This document shows, in pieces, positions 32,501 through 45,075 of a DNA stretch of 64,000 nucleotides; the first letter of the stretch is position 1, and each line of letters opens with the position of its first letter. Source of the stretch: Piscicola geometra (lineage: Eukaryota > Annelida > Clitellata > Hirudinida > Piscicolidae). The stretch lies in the NCBI GenBank assembly GCA_943735955.1, contig OX030956.1:11128444-11192443 (forward strand). Direction: 5' to 3'. The notes below the pieces were generated by a model that was not told the DNA's origin, ran no database searches, and was given only the letters and a program-made list of their open reading frames with translations. The position numbers were made by a program, and so were the translations under genes.

Positions 32501-34214
32501 ACAATCATTCAATATCGCCACACCTTCACCCTTTTAAATGCATTTCTTCTCGAACTAACGGCAGCACCTCATCCAATCAATCCTCGTCCTTTCAACTTCG
32601 CAAAACACCAACCAGTTCCAGTCACAAGCCACCGTTTCTTATCCTCATTCAACAACAAAAACAACATTAACAACAGCAAAAACATAAACAACAACCACAA
32701 CAAAATGTCAATAGAAACAACAATAACCTGCTCTTTTTTACGGTTCCAGTTTTGTAAATTAGAAATTAGATTTAATTTAACTTTTAAACAATCTCGCGTG
32801 ATGTTAGTTCAGTGGACTTGAATCATAGCGTTGATCAATGTGTTCTTCTCCTTCCCTCTATCCCCGAAAAACCCATCTGTTCCTCTTGTCTTTCACTTCT
32901 TCTTTCTTTTTTTCTATTTCTTTTTACAATATTTTTTATAATGTTATTATTTTCTCTAGTTTTCTTGCAACCTCACTTCTTCTACCCCCCCCCCCCTTGT
33001 TACTCCTACGTTTGTTACTACGTTACATATGAACGATGTAACAGCATCAGCAGTAACAACGTTAAAACTAACAATAAAAGGGTTTGTTAGTAGTCACTCG
33101 ATAGAACGTTTATGAAACACAACGTTTGGAAAAATTGCAATCGGTAGAAGTTGAAGCGGCAACGGATCGAAGTTTGAAAGTCTAACATTGTAACATTGTT
33201 ACATCTTGGTAAACCATCTCCGCTTCTTAATTTTTTTCAACAGTTTTATTTTAAAATATTTCAAAACTGCGTTACCATTTGAATCGATTCACTTTCAATT
33301 TTTATCTTTAAGGTACATTTATTTGGTTTATTTTTAAGTTCTTTAACGTATAAGTCACTTCATTCAAAAGTTTTTTATGTAAATGTTATGCATTGTAGTG
33401 ACTCATTGGATTCGATAAGATTTATTCTGATTCGATTCTGATCGTTCCACAATTATGAAAACAAAATGCTAAGGTGGGCAAGAGGACATTTCCGCGTTGC
33501 TAAACAAACCACGCAAGGTTCTATTCATTTCCACGAGCATTAAATGAATTAAACATATATTATTGAAATTATTATTATTATCATTGTTGTTGTCACTAAA
33601 ATGCTCATTCTAGAAATAATTATTTTAAACTTTAATATTATTTATTGAATTCACTAGAAGCTCTCTATAAGTCCATTACTAGATAGAACGAATGACAATT
33701 TGTGGTAATGTCTCACTGGACAATTTATTGAATGCGTTGTGCCATTGGGACGCTCCTGATGTAGCGGAAACTTTTGTAAAAATGAATTTTAATCTCTTCT
33801 TTTCTTCTAACGTCGTTAGGTGAGTCTTTCAAAAGTGCTGTTTCGTAGCGTAACTTTAGGGCGAGCTTTCAAACCAAGGTTGTTATGAGGTGGAATGAAA
33901 ACCAGTTTTGTTGAGTTTATTTCAAGTTTTTGAACTTTATTTCATCCAAAGTCTTACTGAACCGTTTCAAAAATGCTGAGGGGTGAATTATCGCTGCAAA
34001 ATTAAATTTAAAATGGTGACTTCCTGGCAAATTGATACATCATAATTGCACTAAAAATCAATGAAAACAAATTAAAAGTTTCCAACAGAATGCTTCCATT
34101 TCCATCCGCCAAAGTCTTGCTAGCTTCACAATGCGCTCTAAAGGTCAGGGTGATTCTAGGTGCTTAAGTCTTGAACTTGACATGAATTGTTTTTTGAGAT
34201 ATTAACATGGACGT

Positions 34215-34345
34215 GACATGTGTGCGTATGTGTGTGTTTGTGTGTGTTTGTATGTGTGCGTATGTGTGTGTTTGTGTGTGTTTGTATGTGTGCGTATATG
34301 TGTGTTTGTGTGTGTTTTTATGTGTATATGCGTGCGTGATGAAAG
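34215..34345. repeat. GT-rich tandem repeat, ~42-bp unit
   Basis: A unit made of TGTGCGTATGTGTGTGTTTG and GTGTGTTTGTA is repeated about 2.5 times with few changes, then decays into TATGTGTATATGCGTGCG. Confidence 0.85.
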
Positions 34346-35184
34346 TATTACTAAACAGGCGGTAGGTTACTTGAATCGAGAGTGCATCGGGGTGGTAGTG
34401 CAATGATTATCTGAACGAAAAATGGTATAAGAACAGATCATGATGAATTTGTGAGGAAGTTACTGAGTGTCAAAAGTGGGTGTTGTGTGATCAGATCAGG
34501 AATGCTGACACGAATACTCCATGCTAGTGCATCTGCTACTCAAACACTACTATGGCAATAATATTTTTCAAACGCTTGTGCACTGTTTCAGAAAAGTTTT
34601 TTTAGGATAGCGCTTCATTATACCTGCAAACACAGTATTAAAAACCTAAAGAATATATCATCAGTTTTTTTAGGTTTTATTTGGAAAATTAGGCAAAAAT
34701 AGATAAGAAAACAATTGCAAACTTAATAGTTTAGATTAATGTGTGAACAATTTTGCGTAGAAACCGAAAATTTAAAATGCAATATATCTTGTTTTCCTAA
34801 ATTCTCTTCAGAGCTAAATGAAGAATCCATAAATCAAGTTCTTGCGAAATAAACAAGGAGTATGCAGTCAAAAAAATGTGTAATAGTCATAAAAAACTTT
34901 AAAAGTGGATAAATCCTCAGATACAAAAAAACAACCTAATTTAAACTGTCTATATACACTCTTAACATAGCAATTACAGAAAAATAAATAATAGACAATA
35001 AATAAAAAATAGGAAAATGAAGGAACCGATGATAAACATCTCTTTTGAGATATAGTGTTCTGTTGATTGGAACAAACAACAATCTTCGTAAGCTAATGTG
35101 CGCTTTGCTTTGCTTTTCCATCTTGGGCTTTCCCAGCGGAATCTTCTCTAATTAGTCTTTTATTATTCTTATTCTTTTTTCAAG

Positions 35185-35370
<186 letters not shown>

Positions 35371-36322
35371 TTTTAATTAGTCTTTTCAGATGCCTTTGGT
35401 TGAACTCTACGCTACATCGATTGACTGCATCTTTCGGGATGCTTGATGCAAGTGCAAAGACCAGTTGTGCAGTTGTTGGGTTGTGTTGGAGACTGCTCGA
35501 CTAAAGAAAGGTCCGAAACGGTTGTGTTGTTGTGAGCGAAGCTATTTCATAAAATATTGACTAGGAAAATAAGCGGGAATCTACTTGCAGACTCAATGAG
35601 TGAAGCAAGAGCATTCAGAGGAAGGGTGCTTGAGGTCGAGGTTCCATCGGGCAAAAACTTTTTCATCGCCGGAATCTTACTTAAGTTCGAAACGCTAAAA
35701 ACTCATTTAATTTTAATTTTAAAAAAATTATTATTTTAATTGTGTGATTATCGGTAGGAGTCATTTCGCTGAGAAGAAGGTCATGAGGAAAGTGAAGAGA
35801 TGAGGTGTTCTTTGGTGGTGGCTTTTTCAATGCTTGCTTCCGTTACAATATTTTAAATTTCTTTTTATAAATAAAATTGAATATACATTGAAAAATACAT
35901 AAAATAAACTTTGACAATTACATATAATTTAGCTTTAAATGAAATAGACTTGGACTAAGTCAACATTTTAAACAAATATTTTACAATGGAAGTTTGGCTA
36001 CAAAATATAATTCGTTTGCACAAAACAACGCCCTGTTCCAATATTTAGGCGTCAGAAAGACATAAATTAAGTAAAGAAACAACCCTAAAGAATGTATACA
36101 TACGTTTTTCAAATAAAACTAATTGTTTCTACTAAATATCTCGTCATCACCAAAGTTACAATTTAATCACCTAACACCAACCTATGGTAGACGGGCTGGT
36201 GATCGCACAAGGAACAGCTTTGAAGGACATTCAAAAACATTCGAAGGAGATTTGTAGGTCACATTAAAAGTCATTTTTGAACAAATACTAAACAATTTTG
36301 AGATCATTTTCGAACTTAAAGA

Positions 36323-39300
36323 CTATCGCATGACCTCAATGACCTTGCCACTGATTGCCAGCGTGGTTCGTCTGACGATGGGCGCGTTGATGTTGATGAT
36401 GATGTCTTTGCACTTGTAGAATCTGTAAGCCTGGAGAGGTTGTGGTGTCTTGAATAGTTGGAGTTAGGATTTGATTGGCTTGGTGGTAGTAAGGGTGCTC
36501 GTGAAAAACTTTTAAAGCTGTGAAAAAATGAAATACAAATTTGTGAAAGCTAGCATTGTTTTGAACAATTTTTTGCTTGAGTGGTTTACAAATTCTTAAT
36601 TTCGTTTTTAATTCACTATTGACGTATGCTGAAGGTAGCTGCCTTGTGGATGTGACGAGCAAAAAGGTGCTCAGCAAGAAATAAAGTGTGATAATTCAAT
36701 TTCTATATATGATTTTTTAACATTTTATTTCTAAAATAACTTACCTCCAATAAAAAAACATGTGTTTGAAAGACTTTTTAGTATTTTAAATGCCTTTGAT
36801 AATAAAAGATGGAAAGGCATAAAGCAAGTCAATAAAGGGGGAAGTGAGGCAGTGAGTTAATGGAGTAAAGATGTGCGATTGTTTTTGCAAGGTCACATCG
36901 TCTAGAGTCTCAAAGTTTCTCTTCGCCCGTCAAATTAGTTAAAATTAATTTATTGATTGCTTCGCATGACATGTTTTAACAATTTAACACTTGAGCCATT
37001 AAAAATATGTAAAAATTGTCAAATAACTGCCCACTCACCAGCCCACAAAATCACCAACCCATCAAGCCCCTCACCAAACCACTCACCAAACCACCCATCC
37101 ACTAACTTTATAGCAGGGTGCCATGATGACCCAGCAAGAGAAGAAGAATAGACACCACAAGACATTGCAGTCAAAGTGGTGCACTTGTTTGTCGAAGTTG
37201 GTGATGTAGAGACGAGCTCGGTGACTCCGCAGACGACATACCCTGTTGTAGCCTGGAGGAGTGGAGTTGGGAGTGGTGGAGTTGGGGAGGGGTGGAGTTG
37301 GGAGTGGTGGAGTTGGGGAGTGGTGGAGTTGGGGAGGGATGGAGTTGGGGAGTGGTGGAGGGAGGTTGAGGTGGTTAAGAGCTTCAGTGAGGGAATGGGG
37401 AAGGGTTGTGTTTTAAAATAGCGGATTGTCGTTTGATTTGGAGTTGTAACCTGATGGATAAAATATTTTCAACCAGCGATCGATTGCCAAGCCAAAGTTG
37501 ATCTGTCAAATTCAATGGAATAAGTTATTTTCAAATATTTATTTTTATAAAAGCACACAGCACATACTTCTGATTACAACTACAATTGAAATCATCACAG
37601 TGCATTTCTGTGAGACCTTCATGTTTCGTTGTTGAGGTCAAAACTATTGACACTCTTGGTCGTATAGATGCATTAGAAATACATAACAGTACTATTAGTA
37701 ATAGTTTAGCAGTCTATTACCAATATGATTCCGCTTCATGGAGGGTATTCCACGTTATATAGCCATACAACTGGCCGTGTGTTTAGCCATTTTTGCTTTT
37801 TTTCCCACTGGAGGGGACTCACTTGTATGCAGAAAAGACCTCTTGCCTGCAGAATCTTCCTCGCCTCGTCGAGTGCTCTTTCAAGCTCTGGTCGGATCAT
37901 CGGGTGACTTGTGTCGATGAGAAGGGCTAGGTCGTCTGCGTGGTGGTGTGTGTTTTAGGTGTGCGTGTAAGTGTGGTGGTGTGTGTTTGTAGGTGTGCGT
38001 GTAGGTGTGTGGTTGTGTGTGTTTGTAGGTGTGCGTGTAAGTGTGGTGGTGTGTGTTGGTTGGTGTGCGTGTATGTGTGGTTGTGTGTTCGACTGCCATG
38101 AATTTTAAAGTATCTTTTAAAGTTTGGAGCTGTTTGCGTGCATTGAAATGATGCGCTCACATCGGAATATAATCGAACGGGACTGCAGGAATTCGAGAAG
38201 CACTGAAATGTACTGCACTCCATTGTCAGGCTTCATCAGGAGCAATGAAGTTTGGAGTGGAACATTTAAGAAAGCAATAAAACCCCCCATGAAAAGAAAG
38301 AACAAAATTTTCTGTACATTCCTCCACACTCGAAACGAACTTAACAAGACTTTAACGGCTTTTTGTGGTGTCTAACTTGTGCAGAGCTGAGAGTGCTCAC
38401 AGTGCAGTTGTAATGCAAGCAAGCCTGGATGAGGCCAAGAAGAATGGAATTGTAAACAGTTTTGTAAACAACTTTGGGGTTCTTGAGAACTTACTACAAT
38501 TGAAGTTTCAAATTGAGATCAGTACTTAAAGAGGTTAAATCATTAATTATATTTTTTTAAAGTTTCGAGCTTGGTGAAAACCTCTTGAATAAACATGTTA
38601 TTAATTCAAGATCAAAAGAGAAGTTAATGTGTCTAATAAAACATTTTTATGATTCAGGAACCTTTAGAAAACGCTGTTTATTGCAAAGAAATTTCAACAG
38701 TATCATAAACACCACCAAAATGTATTCAAATGGAAATGAGTAAAGAAAGAACTGAAAATTAAAACTTAATGATGAGCTATCCTTCACTAAGTTATAAATC
38801 GTAAATTTATTCATTGGAATTTATACAAAAAGTGTAATTTTTTCGCTTTGACAGTGAAATCCTGTATGTAGCAAATGAATAATTCAACAACCTTTACATA
38901 AATTAAGTCTAAAGTTTTGTTGAATTCATCTGCTTCATTAAAGACGACTATTATCGTCATTACTCATAAAACCAATCGCTAAACACGTTATTGGTTGACA
39001 CTCTATCGACAAACCAAACCCCCCACTAACTTTCAAAATAAACGTCAGGCTGGGCTGCTCCGACATAGTCATTTTTGAAGTACTCCACCCACACTCTCAT
39101 CAGCAGGGGAACTCCCATGATTTGCTCGTAGAAGGATTCCAGGTCTTCCATCGAGGTGATGTTGATTTGACTGCGGTGGAGAGAGGGTGTGCTGGAGTGG
39201 CTTCGATGGTGGAGTGGGAGATAATTATGTGGGATGGTTTCCAACAATATAATTGAGTTTCATCATGGGTTGTGTGGTGGTAGTAGTGGTTTCTTCAAGT

Positions 39301-42300
39301 TTTTTGGTCGAAGAGTGGATGATGAAATAGAGCTGTCATTGCGTTCAGAAAGAAAATGACGAAAATGAGTAAAAAAAAGTCGTAAGTGTCATTTCCAGTC
39401 AAGAAAACAATCAAAGATTCATTTTAAATAGTGAATCAACAAATGAATGGAAGTTAAAATATGTTAAAACACGAGCCTTTCTCTCGAAATCGACTGCACC
39501 ACCACGGGAGATAATAATAAAAAAAGTAAAGATGGAAAATAATGCTGGTGTAAATCATCCAATTGAGTGTCTTTGTAATTTTTGGTTACGATTAAATGTT
39601 TTTTCCATTTACAAAGTTATTATTTCTCCTATGACTTTATTGTTGTGCACTTGAGATTTATCGCAGAACGTTTATCTCTTTCATTATGAAAATTTATAAT
39701 ATTTTAAATTTTTTCTAATGAAAATGTGCAAAAAATTAATTAATTTTAAAATATCAACTTATCTAGCATGTGTTTTTATAGCAGTCACATAAAATTTAAT
39801 TTAAAGTTTAGCGTCTGTAAGATTTTAAAATACAGTTTTTATATAAGTTCTTAAAAAATTCCAATTCAAACACTTCGCTTGATGTCTGCGGCTGTACCTC
39901 CTCACAAGGCTTTGAGCAAATGTGCTGTGTTACTCCAAGTTGATGAATCAAGAGAAATTAATGAAAATCTTTGAGGTTACCTGCTTCTGTTTGTTCGATT
40001 CTGAGAAAAACTAAATTTCATTTACGTCTTTGTTAAAGCTAACTGATTGTTATGAAAAAAAACAAGATTTAAGATGAAACCAATCTCCTTGATCTTGAAA
40101 GAAAGTTTTAAAAAAAAGTTGTTTGAGTGTTGTATTAATGAATAAATAACTATGGAAAGACTACATGTTCAGCTGTGGTTGCTTTTCCTTTTTCTTCAGT
40201 GCATTCAATGCTAATAGAGATAATAAATTTTTTTAATAGTTCAATTTCTTCCAATATTTTTGCACTTATTTTTAAACTCAAGTTTTGAATTAAATTTTTT
40301 AAATAATAGTAAAACAAATAGTTTTGAAACTTTTGTAATAAACATTAATTTGAAGAAAAAAAATTTAAAAAAACAATTTATGTAAAAACAAACAAAATTT
40401 TTTGAAAAATACTTACAGCTTTTACGTAATAGACAACGTTGGTTGCCGACATTATTTTTTATTTCTGCTTTGATAGTTAGTAACGGTTTTTTAACTATCT
40501 TTTTGTTAGTTTTAAGGAATAATTTAACGCAATAATTGTTTCAAAAAAGTTGGTTTTAGCTTTTTCATTAAAGAAAGGAAAAAAGTTCACAATGGTAGCA
40601 TGTTTCTGTGGCAGTTTAATTGAAAATTACTTCAATTCTGTGAACTGATTTGTTTTCTTTCAGAAACCATTTCATTCTTGAGAAATCCAACTAGAAGACA
40701 AAAGGAAGACTGGACCCAATTCACTGAGCAATGATAGATTTAATATTTCGACAAATATTCAAAAAAACCTAGCATTTCATTCACACATAAATATTATTGA
40801 CTGCATCAAAACAATAGGTTTTCTAACCATCAGTAAAGATTTCCACAGAACTTTTAAAAATGCGGTTATCTACTCAGTCTCAACAGCTCTACACCACTTG
40901 CTTGTGCATCAGTTACGAGCAATCTTTGAGAGCTCTCCATCACTCACAATCAAAGTCATCTTCCTCCACACTGATCCAATAATCTGTCTTCTGCCATCTG
41001 AGACCTCTAACAAGGCATCGCAGTCCAACTTAGTACCTCCTCATCCCTCTCCCATCTTCATTGCATAGGTTCACCTCCTTCACCATCACCATCACTACAC
41101 CAGTCTGCAGTGTAGAGGGGCAACAATGCTTTATGGCTGGTGTGTGTTTTGTGTTTGTTTGACGCCCTCAATCCAAGCCGTCACAACAAGATTATTCAAA
41201 CTTCTTATGCGGCTCCCCTGCATACGCGGTGTGAAGACTTATTGCTACAGAAGCCTAATTCGAGAAAAGCCATAAGCTTTAATCTTTCGGCGTTGCAGAA
41301 GTAGGAGGTGGCGTGGTGAGAGGGAGAGTGATTCCATTCAGCTGGAGTGCTCTTCGTTGACTCAATCGAACAACGCTGGAATTTTTATGCTTCAATAGTT
41401 ATTTCCTCCTAAAATCTTTTCAAATCTTAAGCAAAATAACTTTGCTATCTCTTAAAATAAGTTTACGCATCTTTGCTTTTTTTAAGTTTCTCATAATTTT
41501 ATTTTTTTAAAATAAAACTTCTTGTAAAATAGGTGTATTTGAGAAAGAGCGAAACTCCAAGCCTTTAAATGCAAGTGAAAACAAGGTCTTCATCACTGCA
41601 ACAAACATTCCTGCTCGATCACTTACTTTCCTTCATTCCAAAATTACTCTTTTCACTTTATGCGAACTTCTTCAGGCTATTCATCTAACCTAATATTGAA
41701 TATGTTTTTCCCTTTTTCCATCATTTTCCTTCCACGTCATTTTCAATAGACAATCACCACTCAGGCGTGCTTTTATTTAGATTTTTCAAAAACATGAATT
41801 TTTATGAGCCTTTTTTAGGAAGAAAATTTGTTATTATTTCATTTCATGAGGCTTCTTCAATAATTTAACTTCAATAAAATGTTTAAACATCGTTTTTATG
41901 TGATTGTAATTATCATGAGTAAAACTACGACGTCTATTTTACATTTTTATGAATTAACAACTGAAGAGATTATGCGCTCTTATATGAACTTTCTCTGATG
42001 GTGTCTCGAATTGAGTTCTAAGAGTTCCAAGACTTTGTTGTTGAAGTTTGTGGAAACATGGAAGTTCAATGCCTGAAGGGAAAATAAGCTGCAAGAATTT
42101 GGCACTGAAACAATGAAACAGTGAACCCAATGAATGGAACTATCGTTTTTGCCTTTATTTGATTCATATTTTATTAATAACCTTAAAAAAACAAAGTTAT
42201 AAAGAATCGGTAAGGCATATTCACGCCTTAAAGAACTTCAAAAAAGCAGTTCTGAGGCTTGAGGGAGCAGTGAAAGCTCCCAAAGATGCTTTTCAACTGA

Positions 42301-45075
42301 GACGTGCACGCAGGGATCGCTTCGGATATTCTTAGTGAACAAGTAGAACTTTACGAAATATTTATAAGTCTGAGTTGTAAGAGTATTCTTTTCGATATAA
42401 ATTCTTAAGCGACTTACAGTCTACAGCGCTGCTTTTTCGCCGAAATCGGATTGACGAATATAAGGCCTTTTAGCGCCTTTATACCTCACAGAAGTTCACA
42501 CTCAACAAAAATGTATTCTAAACCAGGTTTATGCCACGTTATTAATAATCGTCTTTGTATTTTATTAAATTAAATTTAATTTACTTGTATTATATTATAT
42601 TATATTATATATTTTTTTTTTGTCTTTATTAATCACGGTTTGACAGACGCAGGCCATGTTACACGTTGCATAAGATAATAGTAGATAATTATAGGATACT
42701 GATGCTAATGATAATGGTTTTGTAATGATATTGTTTTGTATTTTATTGTATTATATTGAATTGTTCTGTATTTTTTTATTGTAATGTAATACCATTGAGA
42801 AAAGTTCATTTAATATTTGTCTCTGACTAATTGTATTTTTAAAACCAATTCATTCATAAATTCAGTCTTTAAACCTTATAATTTTCAATCTCACAATTCT
42901 AAAGCACTTGAAAGTTTTTTTTTCTATTTTTAAAAACAATTTTTAGCTTATTTTTGAGAATAAAGTTTCCATTTTCTCAGACAATAAAACATAGTCTTGG
43001 AATTTAAAGAACGCCTCAACTTTTCCGATTTTCTATGAAAAGTGACGGCGGCTCAACGCTAACTTTCAAGTAGATGCCAACAGTTTCTTGGATGAGAGGA
43101 TTCTCCGTTGGTCCAGAAAGCAAAAGTTTTCATTTTATATTCGTGATATAATTTGTGATTTTAACTTTTTATATTATTATTCTGTTGTCTTCTTAAATAA
43201 TGCATATCCTCCAGACAACGGTCTAAATTATCATATTTTAAAAATCATCAGGCCTCAGCAATACCACCCTCCTTATCACATTCATCTGACTTGTGTTGTT
43301 TGAAGGCAGACAGGCATCCCTTACAGCATCACATCTTCAATCCTCTCCATTTCATCTTGTTTCCATGCCGGCTCGCCCTCATTCCACCCTTTTTCCATTG
43401 TTTTCTCTTTCAAGAAATCATAACTATTTTTGAGGTTTTATTGTATTATAAAAGATAAAAGGAAAGACTTTTCAAGTAAAATATTCCTATAAAAGCATTA
43501 GACGTGGTGTCAGTTACATACATGTTGAAATATTGTTCCTGATTGAGACAGACAAGACATCTCATATGATGTGCACAGCATTACTTAGCTCCATTTCTTG
43601 AGAATCTATCTTTAAAACATTTTTCTCTTTCCTTATTAAAGCTAAGCTGATAACGAAAATATTGAGAACTTTTCGGCGAAAAAATTTCCAGAAAGAATAC
43701 TTTAAGGAATCTAAAATAAAAAACAAGCTCTTTGAAGCTATTTCTCAGGAATTTTCTATGTTTTCATGATTTGGTTTCAAAATATTTTTATAAAAATCAT
43801 AAAAAAGCTCAGATGGGGAAAAAAGACCAGAAGAAGACGAGAGATCGTGGGCGTTTTAAAAGCGATTATGATTGTTTTTTTAAAAATAAAAATATTTTTT
43901 TAGAAGTTTCTCCATCATATTTGTGTGAATAGATCGGCGAAATATTTAAACGTTTAATTCATAATTGTTTCTCGCGTTTTGTCATCAACATTTAGCACAT
44001 ACATCATCACTTTTTACTTTAATTATCTGCATTTTCGACTAATTTAGAATTATTCTCCATATCTGTGATTACTCCCCAGATAGACTCCACTACGTATGCA
44101 GGGAGTATTCTAATTGGCTTATCTATCCGTATCTCTATTACTATTTGAGAGTCTGCATAATAAAACAAGGATGATGATGATGATGATGATGAGCAGAAGG
44201 ATGATGAGGACGGTGATGATGATGAGGAGGGTGATGGTGATGATGATGGTGATGGTGGTGATGTGAAGGAAGAGGATGATGATGATATTGCTATTTCAGA
44301 TTAATTCTGCCCTTATCATAGTTTTGACTCGCTTCATATAACCTCATATTCTTTTTAGTTCCCATGCATATTCCCATCATTATTTTTATTATTATTATTA
44401 TTATGATTGTTGTGGTTGTTCTTTATAAGTTGAATCACCATTCACAACCGATTGTTCTTAAAGCTCGTTCGGGTTTACGCCACGTCATAAATATTCGTCG
44501 TGTTTTATGAAGAATTTAATGTACAATGAGGGATTCGGAGAATGGCGCCACTCGCATTGCAGCCACCTGACTGACGCTCGCGTAAATCAATCGACCGTAA
44601 GCTTCTCGCAGGCACTCGAGATTCCATTAGACGGCCGTCATCACATTTCCCACTCCACCAGCACTCCATTCGCACCCAATTACTTTGAAGAACCCACGAT
44701 AAATATAGCTCCACATCAAAAGGAAAAGCTGAATTTCTCATTAAAAATCACTTGTGTCCATCACAAGTCTCGCCACAATTGATTCCTTTGCATTCACTCC
44801 CCCCTCCATCATCATCACCCTTTCTCCATAATCACCCTCACCATCACCCCCCCTCACCATCACCACCCCCCTCCCATCTACTTGATCATGCCTTCCTTGG
44901 TGCCCATCACCTTCACCTTCTCCGGGTCGTACTGCAACTTCCGCGGGTTCTCCGAGAAGAGGTTGTACATGACCGAAGGATTCGACATGAAGTCGGTCCA
45001 GAAGCACACGGTCAGCGGCTTGATCTCCAAGGCGTCTTGAGTCTTCTTCAGCAAGTCTTTCGCAAGCGACAACAT
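36323..45075 (-). CDS. Unrecognised 227-residue membrane protein, five exons
   Basis: Exons in transcript order: 44882-45075, 39031-39170, 37840-37935, 37107-37252 and 36323-36430. Phases are 2, 1, 1, 0 and every join keeps the frame, giving 227 residues and a TAG stop. The N-terminal half is soluble and mixed (MLSLAKDLLKKTQDALE; CFWTDFMSNPSVMYNLFSEN; MEDLESFYEQIMGVPLLMRV; LIDTSHPMIRPELERALDEA). One strong hydrophobic segment, VLWCLFFFSCWVIMAP in exon 4, is flanked by basic residues. The tail reads YKCKDIIININAPIVRRTTL and ends ISGKVIEVMR. I do not recognise the family and see no signal peptide or catalytic motif. A single-pass membrane protein is the safe description. The splice signals are good: GTAGAT, GTTAGT, GTCTTT and GTTAGT donors, with CA- or CACC-rich acceptors at exons 3 and 4. 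The ATG at 45075 is the first in frame after upstream stops. Confidence 0.72.
37255..37372. repeat. G-rich minisatellite abutting exon 4 acceptor of the membrane gene
   Basis: GGAGTTGGGAGTGGT and GGAGTTGGGGAGGGGT units (about 19-20 bp) repeat six times. On the transcribed (minus) strand this is CCACTCCCAACTCCACC, a pyrimidine-rich array that ends one base before the AG of the exon 4 acceptor. Confidence 0.85.
37941..38092. repeat. GT/GGT-rich tandem repeat upstream of exon 3 of the membrane gene
   Basis: Degenerate units of GTGTGTTTGTAGGTGTGCGT with GTGTGGTGGT. On the minus strand it reads CACACACCACCACACTTACA and runs directly into the ACGCAG acceptor of exon 3 at 37936. Confidence 0.85.
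39171..44881 (-). other. Long first intron of the membrane gene
   Basis: A 5.7-kb intron with no exon recognised on either strand. It contains (TATAT)n at 42585-42616 and a GATGATGATGAGG-type simple repeat at 44168-44285. Short open frames near 43088, 43732 and 44505 lack support. Confidence 0.55.

Noticed and set aside
37840..37850. GC donor (CAG|GCAAGA) for exon 3 of the membrane gene
   Set aside because: It gives phase 0, which puts exon 4 in a frame without the hydrophobic segment. The GT donor 7 bases later (AGAG|GTCTTT) gives the phase that exon 4 requires.
38124..38375. 83-codon + strand open frame in the membrane gene's intron
   Set aside because: No recognisable domain, and no supporting splice sites or repeat relationship; within chance expectation.
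44505..44782. Overlapping open frames on both strands near the first exon of the membrane gene
   Set aside because: Neither strand shows homology or phase-compatible splice sites; the exon at 44882-45075 is the coherent one.
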